In this document: piece after piece, positions 11,601-25,822 of the stretch | Layout of the letters: every line of letters begins with the position of its first letter | How positions within the stretch are numbered: position 1 is the stretch's first letter | Origin: Strongylocentrotus purpuratus | Lineage: Eukaryota; Echinodermata; Echinoidea; Camarodonta; Strongylocentrotidae | DNA length: 64,000 bases | Assembly (NCBI RefSeq): GCF_000002235.5 | Contig: NW_022145604.1 | Coordinates: 4,459,577-4,523,576 of the forward strand | Reading direction: 5' to 3' | Position numbers and translations under genes: made by a program | Notes under the pieces: model-generated | Databases searched by the model: none | Told to the model about the DNA's origin: nothing | The model's input: the letters and a program-made list of their open reading frames with translations, nothing else

Positions 11601-14600
11601 GGGTGGACAGATTCGAGGACCCCTTCAACATCCGCCGTCTATTAAAATCGCTGACCTGTTTCATTTTCTAATTAATCTACCAAGTAAAACCAGTACATGC
11701 TCCCCCTCCTCCCATGAAGCAAGCTAGGTCCCTTCAATAACCAGTGGATCTACGCTACACCACTCCTAGGAGTATTACAGATAAGACAAGGGGGGTAAAA
11801 ATGGTCTTCAGGCCTCCCAACACTTGGTATCAGGGGTGGGGAAGTATCGGGAGAAAAGTGGCCCTTTCTAGTTTCCGCTCATTACTATATAGACAAATAG
11901 AATGAAATATGCTTTCAGTATAATTAATAGTGTATGTTTGTTGAGTATGATAACTTACCTTTGAATGTGAATGTAAATATGGATAGGCTTTAAAATTTGA
12001 ATTTTTTAAATAGGCCCAGTCCTACTATAATGTTCGAAACACATTTTTTTAATTAGAATATATCATAACCCACTTTTACTGAGGACTACTGGCTATGTGA
12101 ATGTCACGGTGGTATGAAGTGTGATAAAAATTATCAGGTCTTTTTTTTATCAGTGAAGCATGTGCCATTGACATGTAGTTCAGAAAACAATCGGCTACAC
12201 ACATAAAATTTAGGGGTAGAAATGTAACTTTATGCAAAATTTCTGAAATTATCAACTACTGAGAATACCCGTCATTTTGCCATTTTTATGTTGAAATTGT
12301 CTTTTTATTATTGTCTTTTTTGCTTTCAGTTTTACGTCAATTTGAATATTATTAAATAGACTTCCATACGTGCCCTCTAAACAAACACAAACACGTGATT
12401 ATAAAGTGATTTGGTTGGAGATATCAATTTAGTTTTTGTTTGGATTCCGATAATTTATTCATGATTTCATGCACTTCATGCTCTTACTATCGCATAAATT
12501 ATCACGCATTTAAAGGGAGACAACTTCCACTGTACACAAAGGGGAATTCATAGCGCAATGCCGGAAAGGACTTATTTCCTGAGTTTGGTATCGGAGGGGG
12601 TAAGGAGGGAGAAAGGAAGTTGTTGAGTAAAGGAACGTTAAGACAGCGGGTTAACAACCTACTGTCTCGTTCCATTTCCAGATCCAGAGTCAGACTGTGA
12701 AAATATAGTTTGAGTTTAAGTTAAAGGGGGGGGGGGGTAAGGTGTCCATAAAGAGAAGCTCGAGTAATGGTAAAGTTGAACATAATCGCGAGTATTCCAG
12801 TTCTTTTTTTGTTGTTAAATAGTTTGAAAGTATATATCATAGTCTAAATTTTCCCTGAACAGTGCTATTTTTGTTTGCACTTATCTCATTTCGTAAGGGA
12901 AATGTGTTGGTATGTATTAAGTTAATATGCAAACATATCAAATGCATCAAGAAATGTTTAATTAGATTTCCTATTATTTAAATTGAGGTTACCCATAGAG
13001 ACTCCCCATTTTGTGCATATTTCATAAAATCAACTCAACATTATTGTCTTATTGAAAAAAAAACGAAAAAAAAACGAAAATCATCTACAAATCATTACAA
13101 TAAATTAAGGTAGCGGGATCATTAGAGGCATATACCCCCCAAAAGCGGAGGACTAACCCTATACTGAATAGATTATTGAGTGAAGTTAGTATGTGATGAT
13201 GGCCTAGCTATATTACAATTTCGTATTGTATTTATTCAGGGATAAAACACCTCCCTGATTTATTCAATTGGAAAGTCATTTAAAATTTGACATTTCGTGT
13301 AACAATATCATAAAGACATTGTTGTGAAACTGATGAAAAGAAGAGCTCATTATCCACATTGCTTCGTCAAATACTGTAGCCATCTGCATTATGATATTAT
13401 GCGCTAGAATTTATAGCAACTGAACTGACTGAGCATCCAGCGAAAGCCAACCTTGTCACTGACGAAGAAAAAAAGGTTTCTTTCTGTCATCGTCCTGTGT
13501 AATGCCTGTGTAATCCGCGACCTTGTTCTATAATCAGTCAGCTCTCATGAAAGATCACAAATTTAGCAGGCAGCTTGAAGAACCTACCATTATAATGCCA
13601 CCACTAATAGCTATAGCAGCACGCGCGCAACGGACGCCTGCGCATTTCCGCTCACCCCCGCAACTATGCACGTACAATTTACAATCGCATTTTGTTCGTC
13701 AGTTAGCGAAGCAGCATTTGCAGGAAGCGCATCTATCGCCTGCTTCTCATCGTAAATATACGCTTTCCTGCTTTCACGTCTGACCGCCAAACACGGATAT
13801 TATAATTTGGAATTTAAAACTCGTTGCGGGATACTGTGCCATTTTTGTGTGTGAATTAACAACAACGGTATGTGTTTTTTGTTGTTGCATAAAGTGGAGA
13901 AGCTATTTTGCCTGTAGATATTTTGTGTTGCTTGTGGAAATTATGAGGATCGTGCTTCAAATTTGCACAAATCATAATGTTTACATATTGCTTTTTACGT
14001 ACAATACATGTACTGCGTGTTTGCATATTGTCATGTGAAATGTCATTTCTGAACACAATATTATTTTTTCAACCTATGCAAGCTATGATCGTAGGCCTAC
14101 CAAAGAGTGATGCCTGTTACATAAGGCGTTGGTGGTCCTGAGCGACAAAAATAACAACCCTGCTTGTGAAAATCATTTTGCATACAAAATACAGACATTA
14201 CATGACTTGTATTTACATACCAGCGACACTAGATACGATATAGGCAAAGAGCCATTAATTTCATAAATTGGTTTTCGCCGAGCGTTAATTGGTCTTCAGA
14301 GAATCGTGTATCATTTTAGAACTGTGCACGGTGAAGCGTGCTAGCATTTACAACTGTGGCAGCATTTTACGAGTTAATATACTCGTAAAATTCTATTCTT
14401 GAACTAACCGATGTAATAATACACACACAAACAACAAGTTTGCATTGTTTTCACAGTTATCTAATGATCATTCGGCTGTCCTGATTATAAGAGAATCAAC
14501 GAATTTAAGTCTGAATGTGAATCTGAATCATCATGTTGATATTTCTCAAGTTGTTCATGGCCAAATCACGACGTTCTGCTATCCGTGAAAGTATGATTTC

Positions 14601-14867
14601 GGTCGAAATAGTAGATGCCCGAGTAGATGACTGCAGTGTTTACGTTTATACGCCAATCTCATCGATGAGACCGAGCAAAAAAATACGATTTTCTTGATGA
14701 GAATAATCATCGGTTTAAAATCGTTGTGGAGTCAGTTTGGCGGTGTGAATGAGATATACATGTACATGTAAGTGACAAGGTTTAGGATAGAGTTACAGTC
14801 ACTATAACATCTAAAATGTTAAGTCATCACTCAAAATTGCCAAGGAGTGATGTCTTTTTCTGAATAT
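8640..14867. other. Noncoding, AT-rich; no gene seen
   Basis: I find no coding exon, RNA gene or full mobile element. There are G homopolymers near 9489, 11528 and 12726, and several short frames without recognisable domains. Confidence 0.6.
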
Positions 14868-14950
14868 CAGATTAACACTTTAAAGCTGTGAATATGATAG
14901 ATTCCTCCTATATACAGTGTAATACATGGCATGTTCAAAGTGTTAATCTG
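14868..14950. repeat. Small inverted repeat (83 bp)
   Basis: CAGATTAACACTTTAA at the left is matched by TTCAAAGTGTTAATCTG at the right, with one mismatch. It may be a miniature inverted-repeat element or a hairpin. Confidence 0.5.
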
Positions 14951-16800
14951 ACTATAGGTCCATGATCTGACAGTTTGAAAAAGCTGTAATTCGGTCCTTT
15001 GTAATGGTGAATAAAGTTGTTTAGAGAGTACCTAATCAAAATTTCAGCCCTGTAATCCTTGACTAAACAGTTATTACACACTTAGGTGCCATAGACATTC
15101 CCATAAGACGGATGACCTGAACACATTGCATGTTATTGTGCTATGAACCCATGGTATACAGTCAAAACTAGCACCCATATATCCGAGGTGCAATTAGCTT
15201 ACACAGGTCTTTTTTTTCTCTATGCAGGAAGGGCAATAGGGAAACGGGACATGGCACTTTCCTGTGTGTTTCCGTTCTGCTGGTAGATTATCGTTTTAAC
15301 AGGAGATAATCGTCACAAAGGCGACAGGGTTGGTTATAACTACCCACTTAATGTCTTTTATGCTTTGTTTGTTTTTTAGTTTAAAAGTACAGGTGTTATG
15401 AGTGCAGGTGAAGGGATTCTAACTGTGGTTTCGTTGAAACATTTACTATAAAGATTAACAGTGTAGGGCGACTCCAAGCTATTTTTTAAAAAGTATTAAT
15501 TTAAGATTAAAGTTTATCTGATCATTGTATCTAATATTAATAGCTCTACAAGAGTAATACCTTGGACTAGCCCTGTTATGAACTACGGATCGGAGGCATA
15601 ATCAGAGTGTCTTTCGATCAGGCATAAAAAGCGATCTGTTGGTCGCCCCGCATACATGTAGTTGTACACCTTCATAATATTTACAAGGTCTTTTGTCACC
15701 ATGCGGCGATTTGCCTGAACTGATATGACATCATGTAGCCCATTGGCCATTAAAACACTTTGTCATAATAATGAAAAGCGTACGTGATAGCTTTTCATCA
15801 TTGGAGGTATTTCAGACCAGTGCAACTCATTTTCATCATTTCCTACTGAATATAACATTTTAGAAAATGTTGTAAATTATTGATTGATAAATAATTAGGA
15901 CTAGAAGGAAATGATTAGCACATTGCGCGATTTTATTTCCGTGGTCACGAAATATGGCCGTGAACATTTATGGTTAACAGTGGACCGGTTTACTAAACAT
16001 ATTCAAATCCATGGATGTTTCTTTCCTGGGGACCTAGTGACGAGGTATTCCATTCACCTGTTATTAAAGAATAAACTACAATACTTATAATCCAGTTTGC
16101 ATATATTACTTGCTGCTATGCCGGGCAATCATCGGGTGGGCTGTTAGGTTCCCAAGAGCAACCTTTGCTTAAAAGTATGCATATAATTTGAATATATTTG
16201 TAAGCCGATCTATTATGTTATTATTTCATGTTATGAAGACCATTCAGTTGCGGATTACTATCTACATTATGTCTGCTAAATGTTTGTATTTACACATGGA
16301 AGTGCAGTGTATGCATCGCAAAGTGGCTTAAAAGTTAAAACAGATACAAAGCGAGATACGATAACTATTCTTTTGGAACCAAATGGCGATGATTAAAGAA
16401 TGGACAATGGGGTTCATGGTTACTGTCTGATATCAGTGGATGGAGGGAAGGGGCACCGTGGATTGGGGAGGGTGGGGCACGAGTCCCCCTTTTATAACCC
16501 AACATGGCCTTACTTATACTGTCTTGTCAACAATTGTTTTTATTTTAAAATAGCGCCCCCTCCAATGTAGCCTAGGTTTATATATACAAAACATCATATT
16601 TGTAGTCATAGTCAACCCCCCCCCCCCCCCCGTTATGCCCACTCCCTTTTATAACAAATTCTCGACCCGCCCCTATGATGGTCACGTAGATGGTTATGTG
16701 ATTGTCAGTTCATCTTGTGTAACGAGTAATCTTCACTTCGTTTCACACCAGTGGCTGGCCGATGTGACTTAGGCCGAGTTGATATGCATCCCCAAGTCAC

Positions 16801-16910
16801 GTCACACCAACGAGACCGTTACCAGACCGATTACAGACCGAACAAACAATTACTTTACTATACGAATGGCCTAGAATCGGTCGGTCTGGCGTTAGCTGTA
16901 AAGGTGTGAC
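16801..16910. repeat. Foldback sequence (110 bp)
   Basis: GTCACACC plus a block containing CCAGACCGA at the left is mirrored by tcggtctgg and GGTGTGAC at the right, with diverged arms of about 35 bases. Confidence 0.4.
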
Positions 16911-18114
16911 TGAGGTATTAGGTCGGTTATTCACACTGAATTCCAAATCTGTGTTAAAAAGCCCCTCGAATGTGTCACCATCACCATCACTCTTCGATGA
17001 TGTTTACTGCGGTCTATAATGACTTTCGCTCACAATCATTAACTTCGTTCCATTTAGCAGGTTTCTGAACGAGCATTTTAGAATAATATTTTGATGATTT
17101 TGGTCGGATTTGGTTCTGCAAGATTTGCCAAGCTTTTCAACCACACCCCATGGGGAATCTTCATCGTTCAAGAGGCTGAGTTTGTAAGCTTGTGGGTACA
17201 TAATGAATAGTTAATGCCAATGCCACTTTTTTTAGACACTCGGAAAAAAAAAATCAGATTTGATAGTCGTCTTTTCAGTAGTAATGCCTTTTCTGATAAT
17301 GCCTCGGGGAAAATGCATGATTTCGTCACAATTTTTATATTTACTTAGAATAATTCTATAGTTAAGGATCTTGAAATTTTCAAGTGTCCATTTAGGAAAA
17401 TGTCGCTTTTCCCCTAACCAATTTTTAGCTTGGGATTAATGAGAATATAAAAAATGTGAAATTACAGTCAAGTATAGCACCCCTACTCATTCTCCGCATA
17501 TTAAACACCCTTACAGACAATGGTGGCGCCCCTGAATCTTCACTTACCTCTGTCAATGAATATTAATGATTGTTATCCATTCATGTAGACCTAGGACCTG
17601 CGCGTTTTTAAAGACAGAATGAGGAAGGGATTGTCAAAATTATTTTAGTTTTCCCCAGCCCTTTGCTTTTCGTTGAATATCACATATTGAAGACATTTTG
17701 CAATTGAACATTATCGTCACTAAAAAGAAAAGAAACAAAGGCCTTTAATGTGTTTATTGAAACAATGAACTGGTAGTTGTATTTACATGGTATAATGTTT
17801 ATTCTCATTCCATTCCTTGCATCTGTTAGACAATATCAACTCTTATGTAGTAATGGTTTTAATTTGCAGTATTCCATAGAGTTCAATCACATCTGATTCA
17901 ATCCATCTATTAACATCAAATCAAATACAAAGTCAAAACTGTTCAGTATAGGAGACTTTTTGGATACCTATACCATAACAATGATGACTGAAGCCGACCA
18001 TACCCCCCATGTCTCGCCTGAATGACTCGCCTGCACTCTTCCATGTTGTTTACGATCTGATTTTGTCTTGATCAATCTTGGATGAATGTTTCTCGATTAA
18101 GGGCAAACTGCTTT

Positions 18115-18245
18115 TGTCTCGCGCACCCAATTCCTTGGCAAGCCCCCGCCAACACGCGCCCACCAGCCCCCGGGGCTCTCGCGAAAGACGGAGCGCGCTG
18201 AAGGCTCATGGATCATCGAGAGACGAACAACGGGGAACGTCTGGC
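18115..18245. other. GC- and CpG-rich patch
   Basis: About 130 bases clearly richer in G+C than the surroundings, with an open frame rich in Ser, Pro and Arg. It could be a remnant of a coding repeat or an exon of an unknown gene; nothing is recognised. Confidence 0.25.
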
Positions 18246-19558
18246 TTAAAGATACAGTTGAGTTCTGATCAAGCGATTACATAGTTACAAACTGTCTAGA
18301 GGCAATAGAGAAAGGTTGATTACTCATACCATTAAGAAACATTCCGTATGCTCCGACGTCTTTGAATCATGAAAATGATACGAAATGGACTTATTATTCT
18401 TGATAAGCACATGTACTTCACATTATTATGGGACTACACCCACATGTGACATCAGTGTTTGCTCTAAACACATCAGCTGCTTCTCGTTATATGTTTAATA
18501 CTTAATGCGTTTAAAGAGCAATCCTTTTCAGGAAATGTGTCTACTGTGGTATTCTTTCAGACTGACACCAAAAACCAAAAACCAAGAATGAGAAAGCTCA
18601 CAAAAAGTTTTGTATTTATTTGTCATTTATCATTTTCATATCTTTAATATACTTTTTTTCCATGTTTACCATAACCGGATCTTTCCTTTGAGGTACATGT
18701 AGCTTCTGTAAACGGATGGGATGACTGAGCCACACGAACAAAGCCCATTGAAACGTCATCTAATGGCTCCTGAAAATTAATTCTAGTCCTTCCATCATCA
18801 ACAATGCCAAGAGCATGAGCATGTATCTTGAGAGCAATTTACATGATTTATCAGCAACTATTATAGCAGGTGGGGATCATGAGAGAGAGAGAGAGAGGGG
18901 GGGGGGGTGTAGGATAGGGAAAGGTAGGGGAAAGGTAAAATCCAACGTCATCTTTCCTCCGTCTCCTTTGTGTTTGGTGCCTAGCGAGACTTTGAATGGT
19001 ATCACCAAGATTCTTGCTTATTAGTCATGACAGTATTTGGTCTTCTTTTGAAATAATCCTTCAATCGATTTTTAGAATGTAGTTGCGATTGTGTTGGCAG
19101 TATGTTTAGATCTACTGTAGATAAATACTACAGATCTGGAAGTCAGTACTGTGTGACCTTCCTTGGAGAGGGGTAGGTTAGGATAGCAGATTGACGATCT
19201 TGCTCGGCCACTTGAGTATCTGAGTATTACTGTGTTAATAATTACTTGTATCTTGATTCTAGCGAAACGTTCCTTCGTACATCAAGTAGTTGAGTTGATG
19301 TGACGGATGGTTAGTATATTACAGGCACAGACAGATTTGACACTTTACCAATTCCTGCTGCCTTGGGCAGAGCCTAGCTCACTCAGTTTTTCTTGGCTTT
19401 GTTCGGTGCAGCTGAAGTACATAGCCTATGCAGTATGCCGTTAGCATAGTCTCATAGGGCAGACTGTCACATTGTTACGCTCAACGACTGGCAAGGGTTT
19501 TTTCCATGCAAACTTAGAATAATGATTGTGGTGGTGGTGGTGCGCGCGTGTGTCTTAG

Positions 19559-19591
19559 GTGTGTGTGTGTGTGTGTGTGTGGGGGGGGGGG
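19559..19591. repeat. (GT)n followed by a G run
   Basis: Ten GT units run into eleven G residues. Confidence 0.9.
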
Positions 19592-19885
19592 TTCCCCGAA
19601 GCTTAATTTCTTATCCATTTTCAGCCTCTCACTTTCGATTTCTCGCTGTTTACCTTTCGCTGAGTCCCAAACGGGAGATGGCAAAGGGGTTCCCCCGAGG
19701 TCGTCGGGCGAATGATAATGATATTTTACCACTTTTGGCGCGCTGTGGCCCTCCTGTAAATAATCTTAGTCATGAGCCTGAGGGTGCACGAGTCAAGTTC
19801 TGAAGCAAACATCACGACGGTAATGGATAACCTATAAGTGCCTACGGGCTCAATATATAGTCACGTGATTACAACGATACTTTCA

Positions 19886-19960
19886 CTCTCCTTCTCTCTC
19901 TCTCTCTCTCTCTCTCTGTGTCTCTTTCTCTCCTCTTTTTGTCTCTCTTTCTATCTCGCT
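19886..19960. repeat. (TC)n microsatellite
   Basis: Simple CT repeat with minor interruptions. Confidence 0.9.
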
Positions 19961-21113
19961 TGTTCATGGTTTGTAGAGTACATATATTTTTTTATATAAT
20001 TCGATTTCTAACAATATTATTTTTGTTGGTGGGGGTATACTGTATCTTTCACCTTTTGTATCCTCTATCTCACCTTTCCTGATTGTTTCTCTTTATTTCC
20101 ATCTCGATATCTATCTTTTTTCTCCCTCTCTTTTTGCCCCCCTTCCTTCTCTCCATCCCTTTTCCTTTCTATCTCTATCCGTTCCCGCCCCTCCCACTTT
20201 CCCTCGCCCTTCCTCCATCTTTCCCTCCGAAATTCAATGTAACAAATGTTGCCACCTCGCCAAGATGAAGAAATCGGTGAGGCTGCCCTGACTGAAACGC
20301 AGGGATCTCCCTCTCTCTGTTTGCATTTAGTCATCATGATAGTAGCCATTCAAGATTTGTTCATAGAATGTTTAGAGAGCTGCCAGACTTGAAGACAGAA
20401 TGGTTTGCATTGAAGATGATACACATGTCACGGAGATGTACTCGAGGAGAATGTCTGCTTGCTCGCTTTAGTCATAGTAAAATATAAAAAATATCATTCA
20501 TTTATCAATAATTTCACACTTCAAATTCAATTTCTACTTTCTCGAAGAAAATATACCCGATCACTTAAATTCAAGTTCCATTTCTAATGTATCGAAGAAG
20601 AAAAAACTGCTAAATTACGTTAGTCATAGTGAAATGGTTAACGTAAAAATCAATAATAAGTTTTTATTTAGTTTTTTGGTAAAATTATATTTTGAATTTA
20701 AATTTTCGATGCACAGTACACGTGCACTGAGAGGCAAAAACGGGGAGAAAGAGGAGAAAATATACGGAGACACAAAAAAGGGACAGGGAGAAAGAATAGG
20801 AAAGATGCCCCTAACTGCCCCCCCCCCCCTATGCCAGCGCCCCCTCAGCATCTGCACACTCGCTACGCCACTGTCTGTGGGTATGTGCATCTATGTGTGC
20901 GTAACGTAATGTCTCACGGGAGATGAATCACGGAACATATTAATCACAGTATTGTGTGTATTGATCCCTTGGATCAAAATTACATGTAAGATAAAGAAAA
21001 TGTAGAGGGGCCCTTTTAAATCCCGACAGACAGTTGGATAAATAGTCGGAGACTCGGATATATTTCACCAACCACTGTGTCTGTGTTCGTAATACCAGGG
21101 ATTATGTAGAGGT

Positions 21114-21310
21114 GTCGTGGTCTAGTGGATTACGTCACTGGACTGTGGATCGTACGGTACGCGAATCGATTCCTTTGGCAAGATATCAATCTACGTTTCC
21201 CACTCTCAACCGAGGTGCTAAATGGGTACCTTGTGGTAGGATGCGAATGTGAATGCGGTTGGATTGGGCAAAATACTCCCCAGGGAATGGAGAGTGTGCA
21301 CCATCATGAG
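21114..21310 (+). repeat. tRNA-derived SINE, family as at 7006
   Basis: The head gtcgtggtctagtggattac resembles an A-box region; a degenerate B-box lies near 21172. The tail ggtgctaaatgggtacct and aatactccccagggaatgg matches the tail of the 7006 element. Confidence 0.6.
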
Positions 21311-21319
21311 CGAATTAGG

Positions 21320-21830
21320 AGGCGAGTTGACTCAGTCGGTAAAGCGTCTGCCTGTCGAACCTAAGATCATGGGTTCCAATCCCTGTGACTGAAGCCTGCG
21401 TTGTGCGTTAACGTGCCACTCCCCTTTTTCATAGACAAAGGTCAGGTTACAATCGAATAGAAAACACTTCGAGAGTCACCACCTTTGAACGTTGAGAACC
21501 CGTTGCACTTTTCGAATAAGAGTAAGGGGGAAACCCCGGTGTGGTGGTCCACATGCATATCCCCAGTCAGTTATATCGAGAGGAGAGACCCGAGGGCTAC
21601 ATTGATTAATTTCGCATTTCCTGTGGCAGGCATACATGTACATGTACAAAAGTATACAGAATAGATGACACCATCTCTCTTATACCTCCATGGTGGCACC
21701 AAGCACGTAATACAGATCTGTAATAATAATTGAATCCTATGGCCGGGGTAATAGTGATTATAATGTTAAGTGCTTAGAAACTTAGTATTAAGAGCTATAC
21801 AATTTTAATTATTATTATCGTTGTTGTTGA
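21320..21830 (+). repeat. Second tRNA-derived SINE-like element with AT-rich tail
   Basis: A-box-like gactcagtcggtaaagcg and B-box gggttccaatccc form a tRNA-like head. A tail ending in gagctatacaattttaatta is followed by TTA-type repeats. It abuts the previous SINE directly. Confidence 0.55.
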
Positions 21831-21925
21831 TGTTATTATGTTATTAATACTATTATTACAATTATAATTATTATTATTACAATCATAATTATTATTATTG
21901 TTATTATCAATATCATCACCATCAT
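21830..21925. repeat. (TTA)n-like tract
   Basis: Imperfect TTA/ATT repeats following the SINE tail. Confidence 0.85.
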
Positions 21926-22692
21926 TATCATGCCCATAAATATGCCTTTTGCACGCGAGGTTCTAGACATTTTACAAAATGCATGACGAGAACTCGATTT
22001 TAAAAACTAGGGACGTACTCAGTGGTTTCATAACGCTTTATATTGTATTGAACCAAACGGATCCAAGAATTCTGTCTTTTGTGTCTTCCCAGAAATAGAA
22101 ATGGTTTCATTTTCATTATTTTCTTGTGGATGAAAGGATTTGTATTTCTTTACAATTTCCGAAACAAGTGCAGTAACCATAAGTACCAAGGACCACATAC
22201 TTTTCATGGAATTTCAAAGTCATGACGAATGTTTTCAAATTATGAAAAGACGAAATTCGACACTAATTGAAACCATACTGATTGTCAGTCGGTAGGACTC
22301 TTCGGAATACAAAGCAAACAAGAATAAGGAAATAGTCTGGAATAACATTGACTCACACGCGTCCTAATCCGTTGTTTTTTAAGCAAACTACCATCATAAA
22401 TTACAGTCTAGAATCACCCAACCCGGCACCCTGATGGGTGTGTGGGACTGTGGGCTGGTAGGTGAGCTGTCACCCCACTCGTTTAGATCGGTGTAAGGAA
22501 ATTGGACAGACATTGGCAGAGTGAGCGTTTATTGCCCCAATTTCCTCTCCAGTCGCCCGACGTTGTGGATGGGTTGATTTCGGTGATTTCTGACTCTTTT
22601 TTAGGAACGTCGATCTGGGTCTCATCTTAGACTCGTTAGCATCCGACAAACCTGACTATCTCATTAGCCTTTCCTAGACCCAGTTCGCATTT

Positions 22693-22980
22693 CACAAATA
22701 ACCCAAAATATCCACAGATCATTTTAATCATGAAGTCCCTTTTATGCGTTTGTAGAATAATCACTGCCAAAGTGGTGGAGGCGCTTCATGAAAACCCTTT
22801 GTCTGCCTTCTTGAAAAGAATATTTCCATTTGTGTATCATAGAATTTTTACCGTCGGTGCATAAATGAATAATGATCACATTATTTTCATGAACACGTAT
22901 CCATCATTAGTGTCGATGGGTTTGTATAATTTTTTGTAGACTCTGCCCATGCGCAGATAGTATCTCCGAAATGTCTTATT
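22693..22980. repeat. Dispersed repeat family B, copy 1
   Basis: Aligned along its length with 48431-48725 and 48801-49070: shared blocks include aatatccacagatc, agaataatcactgccaaag, cataaatgaataatg and ctgcccatgcgcagat. Confidence 0.75.
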
Positions 22981-25726
22981 ACCAGTGAACTAACTTACTC
23001 ATTAAATACGTCCTGTTTTGTGGGTATGTATTCTACCCAAACGAAGCTACATGTATATTCCATTATAATATTGCATGCTCTCTCATCGATACAAATATCC
23101 TTACAAAACTACTATTTTGGGGGATCAATAGTTGTTAAACGTCTTACTTGATTGTAAAATGAAAGTAATTAGCAACGTTAATGAAGAGATTCTCTAAATA
23201 GGCAAATTGATAAGGCTACAATACGGCTGTTTGTGATGACACAACGCCATATAGGAAAGTGGTTAGAAAAAAATGTGTGTGTAGAAAACGTGCCCTGGCA
23301 TTCTCTGTGTATAACCATAGTAGGTCCATGATAACAGTTCATTGACGACCTCAGTATATTCTATCGTCTCGCGTTGTGGTTCATCAGCCTCATAATCTAC
23401 CGTAACCATGAAATGTGTAATGGGTTATTAAATGATACAGTTTATAAATTTAAAGACCACCTTAGTATACCCGGAATAACAATTTGTTTTGTCTTTTTGC
23501 GGGTTTGCAGAACCACACTATTACTATTGTGTCTGTATAGAGTCAAAGAAACAGCTGTTCGTATTTGTATGTGCCTTCTTAGAAAATTAGTGTAAATTAT
23601 TTTGTTCGGCTCTTTAGAGCGAGAAGGGTATAAATTCTGTTTTGAGTATGAGTCAACGCCCTTTTAGCTCTAAACAGAAGTTTGAATCTGTGTCCTTTGA
23701 CCGGACGCTCCTCCCTATTAAAATGAATAACGTCCCCAATCGATTACACCAACACTCGCCTTCTGACCCTCCCCCTATACATGATGACCAAGTACATGCA
23801 TAGTCTCCATTTCACTTGTAAACACTCCATGAAACCTTGAGCTTATAGTTCAAGATCGTTAATTTTTTACTTTGTCAGTAGCAGATCGTACAGGGCCTAC
23901 GAAGCTATTGTAAAGTCTCAGAGTTATAACCATTCATTCTGTTTATATTAGCGTTACGGCTAACAATACAAGGGTCTATGCTTTCTATCCAGTGACCGAA
24001 CGCGTACATGTAGCTCATGGTCATTATGTCACAATGCCATTACCTCTATCCACTATGAGGTCACCTGCCTTCCCATTCTCCCCTTTTAATCCCTTTCAAA
24101 AGGGGACAATCGCCATACTTCACTAATTGAGGAAATTCGGGCTAATATACTCCGGAAGGGCAACTAGTTCCTGTCATGGACCCGCTATGGGTTATATCTG
24201 TACCTTCATGAAGCTAAATTCGGGTCTGGAGCTGAGGTGTACATGTATTTCACCTCCATCATATGTTAAGGTATATTGACATATATCGGATGTTACCAAC
24301 TGATCAATAATCACGTGTTAAAACTGTATCATTCTAACGTTTAATGACGTTTGAACAACTTTTTAAATGCATAATTCAAAACTACACACACTGTGGCGCG
24401 GCGGAGGGCCTGATCGCTTGAGAAAGGATTGTCTAATTCACTAGATAAAATAATAAGCAACTACAACTTTTGTATTTCTATAAACTTGTTTTCTTTTGGA
24501 ATGCATCTTATAAAACTTATTAATTAGTGTAATGTTTTTTTTGTGTCTCGGGAGAAATTGACTTTAGCATAGGTCTATGCTTCAAGTAATTGTTAACCAT
24601 ATATACATTTGTCTTGTTTGAATAAAATATAAACAAACTAAAAAATATTTCTTTATTGCAACCAAAACTTGAAGTTGGATTTCAAATACAAACATATATT
24701 TAACAATGTCAGAAATAATGTACACAACGTCAAGGAAACTGCACAATCTGATTCATAAATATAAATTATGAATAACAATGTGCTACAATCTAATAATAAC
24801 TCATAAATGTAATATAAGCTCATGAGTACAATATTTCATAATAATAGAATGTTCAATTTTTGTTCATCGTAAATTAGACCCCCATCATTTGGCAAGGTGA
24901 TGTGTTTCACAACGTTTCTAGAACACATAACCGCTTCAGGTTTATCGAGGAAGTGACTATATTGATGAAGTGGTATCTGCTTCAACGTGGAGAAAAACAT
25001 AACACGACTCGGGAATCATTGTTCTAATTTTAACTCTCGCTTTCATCACCTTCGCGTTTGGATTATGGGAAAAGGATGAGTAGTTTTAAAAACTTGTGAT
25101 TCATATTCCATAATTATACAAAAAAGGTGCGATGAGTGGTTTTCTAATACCGTGGAAAGTTGTTTCATACGTATCACAGTTAAATTGTTCGTTACAGTAT
25201 ATTCTCAATGCTGCAACTACCGTATATTATAGGGCAGGATTAATTAACCTTGATTTCGGTGCTGTTCAAATACCTTCTCAGTAAAGTCATTCATATCATG
25301 CACTGCATGCATTTATTAACGTGTGTCGACCAGGAAACTGTAGAAAGAAACTGCTGAAAGCAGCTCTGATACAAATAATGTATACACCTATGACAATTAT
25401 TATATCAATATGTTAAGCATTGATTTAGAATTTAAACGTCATCTATCTTGAATGTAAAAGTGAACTTAAAATAAATGCCGACGGATTGTACAAGAATCCG
25501 TATAATCATCCTGATATTTTGAAAACTCCAGAACGTTGAACCCGAAGATAATAGATCGAATATACCTGCGCTTCATTTCACAGATTTAGAAAAAGGTAAT
25601 TAGTTTTTGCTCGATCTTTGTAATACCTGGATGATGTATAATGTGAAACTACATTCCCTTGGAGCATCCACTTTGTCTGTACGTTATCAGACACAAGAGC
25701 AAACACATTCAGTGGTATCGCTTCGA

Positions 25727-25787
25727 GGGGGGGGGGGTTACGAGCCCCAAATCGAATGACCCCACTCCTACCCCCCCCCCCCCCCCC

Positions 25788-25820
<33 letters not shown>
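25727..25820. repeat. Compound homopolymers G11, C18 and A32
   Basis: A G11 run is followed 33 bases later by C18 directly joined to A32. Such runs are prone to sequencing and assembly error. Confidence 0.9.

Positions 25821-25822
<2 letters not shown>

Larger units (their letters stand above)
14951..21110. other. Noncoding upstream sequence; no gene seen
   Basis: Holds a foldback at 16801, a GC-rich patch at 18115-18245, and microsatellites at 18880, 19559 and 19886. Frames near 18078 and 19522 lack any recognisable domain. Confidence 0.55.
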
